A stretch of 6,974 nucleotides of DNA from Bacteroidota bacterium (GTDB lineage: Bacteria > Bacteroidota > Bacteroidia > Bacteroidales > Marinifilaceae): assembly GCA_023400335.1 (NCBI GenBank), contig JAEXFF010000074.1, positions 1 through 6,974 on the forward strand. Reading direction: 5' to 3'. The notes below the pieces were generated by a model. It saw only the letters and a program-made list of their open reading frames with translations. It did no database searches and had not been told where the DNA came from. Below are positions 1-6,160 of the stretch, in pieces (the stretch's first letter is position 1; each line of letters starts with the position of its first letter). A program made the translations under genes and the position numbers.

Positions 1-495
1 GAACAGATCTGCCATATCATTTTTTATTTCTATGGCTTTACTGAGCGCTTCGATTGCTTTTTCCGGCTGGTTCAATATTTTCTGGGCTTTTCCCATTAAA
101 AAATAAGCTCTGTAGTCGGAGGCATTCTTTGAAAGTATATATTCACAGTCTGCAATTGACGCTTCTCCTTGGTTTTCTTGAAGATATAACTGTGCCCGGT
201 TTAAGAATGTTTCTGTATAATCGGGATCGATTACGGCCATACGGCTGTAAATTTCAATGGCTTCCGGAATATCATTTTGCTGTATATAGGCCGATGCCAA
301 GTAACTCAAGGTCTCAAATTCCTCTTCAATTTCCAGAGCTTCTTTAAAACAACGGATAGCATAGCCCGTTTTACCGATTTTTATTGCTTTTAAGCCGTCG
401 TATTTAAAAATATCAAAATTCCGTTGTTTTTCTTTGTCTTTGCTGTCTTCTGCCTCTTCTGTTGTATGACCGAAAAGAGATTTGAAAATACCCAT
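1..495 (-). CDS. Tetratricopeptide-repeat protein, C-terminus beyond window edge
   Basis: The frame reads on the minus strand from ATG (495-493) for 165 codons without a stop and leaves the window at base 1, so the C-terminus is missing. The protein begins MGIFKSLFG and has a charged Glu/Lys-rich linker to about residue 31. Four tandem helical repeats with TPR spacing follow, at roughly residues 33-62, 64-97, 98-131 and 132-165. Typical TPR signatures are ALEIEEEFETLSYLASAY, EAIEIYSRMAVIDPDY and KAIEALSKAIEI. There is no signal peptide or membrane segment, so a cytoplasmic scaffold or adaptor role is likely, but the partner cannot be named. It is transcribed away from the M3 peptidase gene and shares a 220-bp divergent intergenic region with it. 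The start is the first ATG before the repeats, and no Shine-Dalgarno is seen, as is normal for the phylum. The TPR call is firm; the biological role is unknown. Confidence 0.85.
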   Translation of the reverse strand, partial: MGIFKSLFGHTTEEAEDSKDKEKQRNFDIFKYDGLKAIKIGKTGYAIRCFKEALEIEEEFETLSYLASAYIQQNDIPEAIEIYSRMAVIDPDYTETFLNRAQLYLQENQGEASIADCEYILSKNASDYRAYFLMGKAQKILNQPEKAIEALSKAIEIKNDMADLF

Positions 496-653
496 ATTAC
501 TTTTTATATTAATGTCTGTAAATAATTAATCATGACAATCCGTTATCTGTTATTACAGAAACCGACTTATTCTCCCTGCCGGTAAATCCCATAAAAGTTT
601 CGTCTCTTTGGGAAAACAAAATAACAAAAAGCTGTTTAAAAAAACAAATGAAT

Positions 654-680
654 GTAATAAAGGGCCGACGGTTTTATTAC
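654..680. repeat. 8-bp inverted repeat upstream of the M3 peptidase gene
   Basis: GTAATAAA (654-661) pairs perfectly with TTTATTAC (673-680) around an 11-base loop. It ends 35 bases before the peptidase ATG. The right arm overlaps TACCTTTA (678-685), a one-mismatch version of the Bacteroides -7 box. It could be an operator or a leader hairpin; no function is demonstrated. Confidence 0.4.
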
Positions 681-715
681 CTTTAGCCCGATGAATTCTT
701 ATTAATTTAAAATAT

Positions 716-2827
716 ATGAAAGTAATATTTTTTATAACAGGATTTCTTGTTTTAGTAAGTGCCTGTAATCGTTCCGGAGGAAAGGTGACAATTCCGGATA
801 ATCCTTTTTTCTCAGAATATACTACCCCTTTTGGGGTTCCTCCTTTTGATAAGATGAAGGTGGAGCATTACAAACCGGCCTTTTTGAAAGGAATGGAAGA
901 ACAAAAACAGGAGATTGAAGCAATTTTGAATCAACGCTCCCTACCCGATTTTGAAAATACAATTGTAGCATTGGACCGGAGTGGCGGGTTGTTGAGGAAG
1001 GTAAGTGCCGTGTTCGGAGGATTGAATAGTGCCAATACTACTGAGGAGATGCAGGCTTTAAATAAAGAACTGTCTCCTTTATTATCTGCACACCGGGACG
1101 ATATTAAATTGAATGCACGTTTATTTGCAAGAGTAAAAGAAGTGTACGAGCGGCAGAAAGAATTTGATTTGAATAAAGAGCAAGCGGCTTTGTTGAAGAA
1201 GACTTATCAGGAATTTATTCGCGGGGGAGTTAACCTTAGTCCGGAAAAACAGGAAAAGTTGCGGAGTTTGAATAGGGAAATCGCTTTATTACAACTTACT
1301 TTCGGGCAAAATATGCTGAAAGAAACCAATGCATATCGGTTAATTCTTGAAAATCAGGAGGATCTTGCCGGTTTACCGGAATCTTTGATTACGGCTGCCG
1401 CTGAAGTAGCGAAAAGCAAGGGGATGGAAGGGAAATGGGTATTTACGCTTCATAATCCCAGTATTATGCCTTTTTTGCAATTTTCCGAATGCAGGGAGTT
1501 AAGGGAGAAAATATTAAAAGCATACTTAAACCGGGGAAATAACGGGAATGAAGCTGATAATAAAGAGGTTGTGAAAAAATTAGTTGCTTCACGGTTAGAG
1601 AAGGCCCGGTTAATGGGATATGATAATTATGCTGCTTTCGTTTTAGAAGATCGTATGGCTAAAAATGAAACGAATGTTTACCGATTGTTGGAGCAGATCT
1701 GGGAACCGGCCTTGCGAAAGGCCAAGGAAGAAGCGGTTGATTTACAGGCTGCGATGAAAGAAGAGGGTATTCAGGAAGAATTGAAAAGTTGGGATTGGCG
1801 GTATTATAATGAGAAAGTAATGAAAGCTAAATTTGATATAGATGAAAATCAACTTCGTCCTTACCTTCAGCTGGAAAATGTACGTAAAGGTATGTTTTAT
1901 GTGGCGAATCAGCTCTACGGGATCTCTTTTACCGAATTGGAGGATATTCCGAAGCCTCACGAAGAAGCTAGAGCTTTTGAATGTAAAGATGAAAACGGTG
2001 CCCACCTGGGGATATTGTATATGGATTATTTCCCGCGTGCCGGCAAAAGGGGAGGGGCATGGTGCAGTACTTATCGTTCTCAGACTTATAAGGATTCCGT
2101 CCGCGTGGCGCCGGTGGTGACCATTGTTTGCAATTTTACCAGACCTTCCATGGATAAGCCGGCATTATTGAGTCCGGATGAAGCTTCTACAATGTTTCAT
2201 GAATTCGGACATGCCTTGCATAATTTATTTAAGGATGTCCATTATTATGGGATTTCCGGTGTTCCCCGCGATTTTGTGGAATTACCGTCTCAGCTGATGG
2301 AACATTGGGCTTTTGAACCAGAGGTTTTAGGTGTCTATGCCACCCATTATCAGACGGGAGAGCTGATGCCGAAAGAATTGATGGAAAAACTTCAGGAGAG
2401 TGGAAAATACGGACAAGGCTTTGCAACAGTTGAACGTATACAGGCCTCTGTGCTGGATATGGCTTATCATGTATTGAAAGAGGTCCCGGCGGATTTTGAC
2501 ATTCCCCGCTTTGAAGAGAAGGTATTAAAACGGTTGGGGGCATTAAGTCAGATCCCTCCCCGCTACCGTACAACTTATTTTAATCATACGATGGGCGGGG
2601 GATATACAGCCGGATATTATAGTTATATGTGGGCTGAAGTTCTGGACGCTGATGCTTATCAGGCTTTTGTGGAAACGGGAAATCTTTTTGATTCCGGACT
2701 GGCAGCTAAGTTCCGGCAATATGTACTTGCTCCGGGCGGTATCGAAGATGCAATGGTTATGTATACCAATTTCCGGGGAACAGAGCCTGGAGTGGAAGCC
2801 TTATTGAGGAACAGGGGTTTGAAATAG
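716..2827 (+). CDS. dcp: Lipoprotein M3-family metallopeptidase, peptidyl-dipeptidase (Dcp)-like
   Basis: This complete 703-residue protein belongs to the zinc peptidase family M3 (thimet oligopeptidase/Dcp type), which removes dipeptides from or cuts short peptides. The zinc motif HEFGH is at residues 495-499, with Glu496 as the general base. The third ligand is Glu522 in RDFVELPSQ. The C-terminal substrate-binding block HTMGGGYTAGYYSYMW (624-639) supplies the expected His and Tyr residues. The N-terminal M3 helical region is recognisable in the PDFENTIVALDRSGG segment. The start MKVIFFITGFLVLVSAC gives a type II signal peptide with lipobox VSAC and lipidation at Cys17. The protein is therefore probably anchored in the envelope, facing the periplasm, and would take part in peptide use. 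Length fits the family, since E. coli Dcp is about 680 residues without such an anchor. The gene appears monocistronic and ends in TAG. The dcp symbol is by family; substrate preference is inferred. Confidence 0.93.
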   Translation: MKVIFFITGFLVLVSACNRSGGKVTIPDNPFFSEYTTPFGVPPFDKMKVEHYKPAFLKGMEEQKQEIEAILNQRSLPDFENTIVALDRSGGLLRKVSAVFGGLNSANTTEEMQALNKELSPLLSAHRDDIKLNARLFARVKEVYERQKEFDLNKEQAALLKKTYQEFIRGGVNLSPEKQEKLRSLNREIALLQLTFGQNMLKETNAYRLILENQEDLAGLPESLITAAAEVAKSKGMEGKWVFTLHNPSIMPFLQFSECRELREKILKAYLNRGNNGNEADNKEVVKKLVASRLEKARLMGYDNYAAFVLEDRMAKNETNVYRLLEQIWEPALRKAKEEAVDLQAAMKEEGIQEELKSWDWRYYNEKVMKAKFDIDENQLRPYLQLENVRKGMFYVANQLYGISFTELEDIPKPHEEARAFECKDENGAHLGILYMDYFPRAGKRGGAWCSTYRSQTYKDSVRVAPVVTIVCNFTRPSMDKPALLSPDEASTMFHEFGHALHNLFKDVHYYGISGVPRDFVELPSQLMEHWAFEPEVLGVYATHYQTGELMPKELMEKLQESGKYGQGFATVERIQASVLDMAYHVLKEVPADFDIPRFEEKVLKRLGALSQIPPRYRTTYFNHTMGGGYTAGYYSYMWAEVLDADAYQAFVETGNLFDSGLAAKFRQYVLAPGGIEDAMVMYTNFRGTEPGVEALLRNRGLK

Positions 2828-2860
2828 TGAAAGAAAAATGGTTAAGTTTTTGAAATAAGT

Positions 2861-2892
2861 GTCTTCCGGAGGAAAATCCGGATGGAGAAGAC
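2861..2892 (+). terminator. Compound hairpin after the M3 gene, possible weak terminator
   Basis: GTCTTC (2861-2866) pairs with GAAGAC (2887-2892). Inside it, CGGA (2867-2870) pairs with TCCG (2877-2880) around the loop GGAAAA. It begins 33 bases after the peptidase stop codon. There is no T-tract after it, so factor-independent termination is uncertain; it may instead only stabilise the 3' end of the transcript. Confidence 0.35.
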
Positions 2893-3016
2893 CGGATAAA
2901 GTTGGATAAAAAAGTAATTAAATCTGAAATATAGAAATTTAAGAGAGGAAAATTGATTTTAAAAATACAGGCCGGGTTATCGTATTATAAGAGGAATAGA
3001 GTAAGGATAAAATTCG

Positions 3017-3030
3017 ATTCCGATCGGAAT
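3017..3030. repeat. 14-bp perfect palindrome
   Basis: ATTCCGATCGGAAT equals its own reverse complement. With no loop it suits a dimeric DNA-binding protein better than an RNA hairpin. It lies 292 bases before the phosphoesterase start, which is far for a conventional operator. Confidence 0.4.
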
Positions 3031-3082
3031 TATATGCGAAAGAGCAGGAGACGGAGAGCTATAATTTAAAATTTCTCCAGAG

Positions 3083-3100
3083 TAGTTCGAACGTGAACTA
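3083..3100. repeat. 6-bp stem, 6-base loop inverted repeat
   Basis: TAGTTC (3083-3088) pairs perfectly with GAACTA (3095-3100) around the loop GAACGT. It sits in the gap before the phosphoesterase gene. No T-tract follows, so it is not an obvious terminator. Confidence 0.3.
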
Positions 3101-3245
3101 TAAAGAAATCGAAAGACAAATATACTATAAGACCTTTTTATTGAATTCGTTATTATTTCAAGACAATATTATTTTTCTACCGATACTGGAAAAAATAATA
3201 AAGGGGATAAAATATCAGAATAGAATTGATATAATAAATAATGCA

Positions 3246-3277
3246 TTTCCCTTTTATCTGAAAAAATAATACGTTTG
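3246..3277 (+). promoter_or_regulatory. Bacteroides-type promoter candidate for the phosphoesterase
   Basis: TACGTTTG (3270-3277) is an exact match to the Bacteroides -7 box TAnnTTTG. TTTC (3246-3249) lies 20 bases upstream, where the TTTG-like -33 element is expected. Transcription would begin near 3284, giving a leader of about 25 bases before the ATG at 3309. Confidence 0.5.
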
Positions 3278-3308
3278 TCTGTATTGGAGAATATAAACGA
3301 ATTGTTAT

Positions 3309-4214
3309 ATGAAAAATCCCGGATACCTGATTGTGTTTTTTATTCAGTTTACCTGCTTTAGTACATCGAATATCTTTGGTCAAAGTACATCTTCCCCGAT
3401 CCGTTTTGGTCTTATTGCAGATATACAGTATGGAGATTGTGATACGCATGGAAATCGTTATTATAGAAACTCATTGAAGAAACTGACGGCTTGCGTAGAA
3501 GAACTGAATAAACAAAAAGTCCAGTTTACGATCAATTTGGGAGACATCGTTGACAGAAAGCCTGCTGATATGGACCCGGTGGTAAAACTACTGAAAAAAT
3601 TGGATGCTCCGGTTTATAATACGACAGGAAATCATGATTACAAAGGGTTTACAAATAATGAAGATTTATTCAGGAAATTAGAAATGCCGGCAGAGTATTA
3701 TTCTTTTAAGAAAGAGAACTGGCTTTTCATTGTGCTTAATACCAATGAAGTTGCTTCTTATGCCAATATTAAAGGAAGTTGGAAAGAACCCGAACTGTCG
3801 GCTATGCTGGATCGTATCCAATCGGCTAAAAGAAATAATGATCAGAATTGGAACGGAGGAATCAGTAGCCGCCAATTAAAATGGCTGAAAAATTTGTTGC
3901 AGGCAGCACAGGAGAGAGGTGAAAATGTGCTGATCTTTTCACATAATCCGGTTTATCCGGCTACGGAATTTACAGCCTTGAATGATCAGGAAATACTGAA
4001 TACTATTATTGCTTTTTCTTGTGTAAAATGTGTTATTAGCGGTCATCATCATGCGGGTGCTTTTGCTTATTATAAGAATATACCGTGTGTAACGATAGAA
4101 GGTATGATTGAAACCGAGAATGAAAATGCCTTTGATATTGTGGATATAAAGGAAAGGGAGATTGTTTTAACTGGATACGGGAGATCGAGATCGTATACTA
4201 TTCCACTGAAATAG
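3309..4214 (+). CDS. Exported metallophosphoesterase, ADP-ribose/CDP-alcohol diphosphatase (ADPRM)-like
   Basis: This 301-residue calcineurin-fold phosphoesterase is complete. Metal-binding motifs appear in order: DIQY (Asp38, Gln40), GDIVD (Asp79), GNHD (Asn108, His109), SHN (His212) and GHHH (245-248). DIQYGD, the RYYRNSL segment, GISSRQLKWL, CVKCVISGHHHAG and TIEGMIET are characteristic of the Mn-dependent ADP-ribose/CDP-alcohol diphosphatases, which hydrolyse the pyrophosphate bond of ADP-ribose or CDP-choline-type molecules. Gln in place of the usual His in the first motif fits that subgroup. The N-terminus is hydrophobic (YLIVFFIQFTCF) and ends near FGQ-STSS, so a type I signal peptide is likely and the enzyme probably works in the periplasm. 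Cys16 lies in a poor lipobox (FTC), which argues against a lipoprotein. Substrate is inferred from family resemblance. The gene is solitary, with its own promoter candidate and a TAG stop. Confidence 0.88.
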   Translation: MKNPGYLIVFFIQFTCFSTSNIFGQSTSSPIRFGLIADIQYGDCDTHGNRYYRNSLKKLTACVEELNKQKVQFTINLGDIVDRKPADMDPVVKLLKKLDAPVYNTTGNHDYKGFTNNEDLFRKLEMPAEYYSFKKENWLFIVLNTNEVASYANIKGSWKEPELSAMLDRIQSAKRNNDQNWNGGISSRQLKWLKNLLQAAQERGENVLIFSHNPVYPATEFTALNDQEILNTIIAFSCVKCVISGHHHAGAFAYYKNIPCVTIEGMIETENENAFDIVDIKEREIVLTGYGRSRSYTIPLK

Positions 4215-4660
4215 AGAAATCTAAATGATATTTATAAAAGTAAGATTTCCACTTTCCCTTAGGGATATTCAGGAAAGGGGGCATTCATCTGTCATCGTAT
4301 TATTAAACAGTTATACGACCTTTCCCTTGTAACCTAATGTTATCCTCTATACTATAAATATTCTTGTTTTACTATTATTGTAGAAGAGAACCTTTTCATG
4401 ATAAATATGCTCTGCACGGGCTTTATCCCGAAAATAAAACTATTTGCTGGCTTCTGCACAGAAACTGTTTTTTACCCGCTTATTTCCATAAACATTGACA
4501 GACATTTTATAAGAATGAAGGTTATTCTTTTCTATTTTATAAACTTTTCAACGACCGATGTTGAAATAATTCAGTACAAATATGATAAAAATAATCAGGG
4601 ACCTATACCATTGATTTCAATAAAGAGATTTACTTTTGTTATAATTTAAACTTTTTTTTA
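4215..4660. other. 446-bp intergenic region, no convincing gene
   Basis: This stretch is AT-rich with no recognisable coding region. CTTTCCCTT occurs twice (4252-4260 and 4320-4328). Its CTTTCC core can pair with GGAAAG at 4272-4277, giving a 6-bp stem with no T-tract. A small CGGG/CCCG hairpin lies at 4417-4430. The 3' end contains the promoter candidate for the XRE regulator. An open frame at 4398-4649 is probably spurious because it runs through that promoter. Confidence 0.5.
4610..4638 (+). promoter_or_regulatory. Bacteroides-type promoter candidate for the XRE regulator
   Basis: TACTTTTG (4631-4638) matches TAnnTTTG exactly. ATTG (4610-4613) lies 17 bases upstream as a partial -33 element, slightly closer than the usual spacing of about 19-21. 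The predicted start near 4645 leaves about 16 bases before ATG 4661 or 43 before ATG 4688. Confidence 0.45.
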
Positions 4661-4915
4661 ATGAAATATAGTGGCAAAATTTTCCCTATGGATAAATATA
4701 TTATTGAAGCTGTCAGAAGACGGAGGCAAGAACTTGGCATGACGCAGGAAGACCTGTCACTTGCATTGGAAGTAAGTTCTACTTTTGTAAATCATGTTGA
4801 ATCTTCAAAATATAGAACAAAGTATAATATACATCATCTCAATAAACTGGCTGAAACGATGAACTGTTCTATCTCTGATTTTTTGCCATCCCCTTATTTA
4901 AAAGATAATAGGTAA
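4661..4915 (+). CDS. Small XRE-family helix-turn-helix regulator
   Basis: This 84-residue protein is almost entirely one Cro/C1-type helix-turn-helix domain (residues about 14-76). The first helix is IIEAVRRRRQELGM, the turn begins at TQEDLSLALEV, and the recognition helix is around SSTFVNHVESSKY (39-51). The usual C-terminal part is KYNIHHLNKLAE followed by SISDFLP. It should bind DNA in the cytoplasm, and autoregulation is common for such proteins. A second in-frame ATG at 4688 gives a 75-residue form starting MDKYIIEAV, close to the domain edge, and may be the true start. No Shine-Dalgarno separates the two choices. The gene ends in TAA and is followed by a broken SIR2-like gene 272 bases downstream on the same strand. 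A regulatory link to that gene is possible but not shown. Confidence 0.85.
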   Translation: MKYSGKIFPMDKYIIEAVRRRRQELGMTQEDLSLALEVSSTFVNHVESSKYRTKYNIHHLNKLAETMNCSISDFLPSPYLKDNR

Positions 4916-5018
4916 GATAAAATTCACGGACAGACTTTTGCAGAATCAGCAATCTGATTTAATGACGAGTGAATTAAAACGTACTTTTACATATTCCTCA
5001 TATAAAATTTAAAAAATG

Positions 5019-5066
5019 ATGAAAATAAAAAATGCCAATCAATAGATTTTCCCGTTGATTGACATT
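5019..5066 (-). terminator. Strong hairpin plus T-tract on the minus strand, orphan terminator
   Basis: AATG-c-CAATCAA (5031-5042) pairs with TTGATTG-a-CATT (5055-5066): 11 of 12 positions pair around a 12-base loop. Read on the minus strand, the stem is followed at once by TTTTTTATTTT, so it has the layout of a factor-independent terminator for leftward transcription. On the plus strand no T-tract follows, so it does not suit the XRE gene. No minus-strand gene lies to its right in the window. Confidence 0.5.
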
Positions 5067-5075
5067 CAATAGATT
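5039..5075. repeat. 10-bp direct repeat TCAATAGATT
   Basis: TCAATAGATT occurs at 5039-5048 and again at 5066-5075, with 27 bases between the two starts. The copies overlap the left arm and loop, and the right edge, of the orphan hairpin. This may be a local duplication or a recombination scar. Confidence 0.4.
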
Positions 5076-5187
5076 ATAGTCCCACTTATACCTCAAAACA
5101 CAAATCTATTCCTCTCTTATTATATCTATTAAATATTGAAAATCAAATTATTATATGAATATAAAACGATTGGAGTAAAATAAAGTT

Positions 5188-6036
5188 TTGAAAAATGCAG
5201 GAAATGTTTTGCAAATTATTAAATTTATAGAAAGCCTAAATCTTTTCCGTTATAGCTACATTAAAATAAAAGAGGTAAGTGGAAAATTGAAGAATAGTTT
5301 GATTGATGCAGTGAAAGAATTGCATCCAGAATATGTTTTCTCTGTTTCAGAAGAAGAGAGTGAAGCTTGTAGTAAGTTTCTGAATTATTATTTGGATAAT
5401 GGAGGAAATATATTTTCTACAAATTATGACTTACTTTTGTATTGGATATTAATGAGAAACAACCCAGAAAAAGCAAATGATGGGTTTGGTTGAGAGTTGG
5501 AAAATGATCTTTCTGGAGGATTTATTTCCGAGGAAGAGAGGGAATATTCAGAGTTAAGGTGGGGGAAAAATAAGACAAGGCAGAATATTCATTATTTACC
5601 TGGAACTTTCCCTATATTTGATACAGGAATTGAAATTATTAAAGAAGAATATAATGGGACCTATCTTCTTGATAAAATAAGAAAACGCATTGATAATAAA
5701 GAATATCCCGTATTTGTTACTGCTGGAAATGCACAGGAAAGACTTACTCATATTAGGCATAACAAATACTTGGCTTATTGTTATGAGAAACTCTGCAATA
5801 TAGAGGGATCACTTGTTACTTTTGGTTTTAATTTTGGAGAATACGATACTCATATCATTGATGCGGTTAATATTGTTGCGAAACAGGGTAAACGGGCAGG
5901 GAATAAACTTTTCAGTATATATATAGGGGTATATTTTGATGAAGATTTAAAACATATTTTAGAGCTTAAAAATAAAGGTTTGTTTAAATGTAAGGTAACG
6001 CCTTATAACGTAAAGACGGCTAAAATATGGAGATAG
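5188..6036 (+). pseudogene. Broken SIR2-like (DUF4917-type) protein gene, 5'-truncated with in-frame TGA
   Basis: Two open segments, 5188-5493 and 5497-6036, lie in the same frame and are separated only by TGA (5491-5493) and one sense codon. Together they read as about 280 residues of one protein. Numbering from TTG 5188, IFSTNYDLLLYW (Asn79, Tyr80, Asp81), NDGFG just before the stop, YLPGTFPIFDTG (from 136), FVTAGNAQERLTHIRHNKYL and FGFNFGEYDTH (Asp220, His222) resemble DUF4917, a SIR2-like family of unknown biochemical role. The family's N-terminal part, with its GNGFS-type nucleotide-binding motif, is absent. In-frame TAA at 5176-5178 closes the frame upstream, and no ATG precedes the homology, only TTG. 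Each half would rely on a TTG start, which makes two functional genes unlikely. SIR2-like proteins often act in phage defence, which is only a hint here. The family call comes from motif memory without a search. Confidence 0.7.
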
Positions 6037-6078
6037 AGTGTTAAATTTTAAGTACAATTTATCGGTAGAGTAATTTAG

Positions 6079-6110
6079 AAACCGGATATTTTGAAACATT
6101 CGGTTTTTAT
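6079..6110 (+). terminator. Probable factor-independent terminator after the SIR2-like gene
   Basis: AAACCG (6079-6084) pairs with CGGTTT (6101-6106) around a 16-base loop. The right arm continues into a T-rich tail (TTTTTATTATT). It lies 42 bases after the stop of the SIR2-like remnant and just before the next promoter candidate, so the two genes are probably separate transcription units. Confidence 0.5.
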
Positions 6111-6134
6111 TATTCCTACAAAACACTAATTTTG
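6104..6134 (+). promoter_or_regulatory. Bacteroides-type promoter candidate for the AlbA_2 gene
   Basis: TAATTTTG (6127-6134) matches TAnnTTTG exactly. TTTT (6104-6107) lies 19 bases upstream as a degenerate -33 element and overlaps the terminator stem. Transcription would start near 6141, about 20 bases before ATG 6161. Confidence 0.45.
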
Positions 6135-6160
6135 TTTTATCACCAACTAATCCTATCCCC

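Larger units (their letters stand above)
2828..3308. other. 481-bp intergenic region, purine-rich, with several inverted repeats
   Basis: No convincing gene is present on either strand. The plus strand is strikingly purine-rich from about 2828 to 3060. It carries a compound hairpin (2861-2892), a 14-bp palindrome (3017-3030) and a 6-bp stem (3083-3100). The distal end holds a promoter candidate for the phosphoesterase (3246-3277). It could be a long 3' untranslated region plus spacer, or hide a small RNA; the sequence alone does not decide. Confidence 0.5.

Noticed and set aside
54..347. 97-residue plus-strand frame
   Set aside because: It lies entirely antisense to the TPR gene, whose repeat pattern is clear; the opposite strand has no protein features of its own.
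2229..2573. Long minus-strand frame inside the M3 gene
   Set aside because: It is antisense to the strongly conserved HEFGH and downstream catalytic region; codon bias of the real gene opens this frame by chance.
2953..3069. 38-residue frame starting TTG with an upstream AGAGAGG
   Set aside because: Its Arg/Lys-rich translation is what purine-rich non-coding DNA gives, TTG starts are rare in this phylum, and no family is recognised.
4252..4277. CTTTCC/GGAAAG hairpin after the phosphoesterase as a terminator
   Set aside because: The stem is only 6 bp with a 14-base loop and no T-tract follows, so it was recorded within the intergenic entry only.
4398..4649. 83-residue open frame before the XRE gene
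   Set aside because: It runs through the exact-match promoter box at 4631-4638, has no recognisable domain, and has a composition typical of translated AT-rich spacer.
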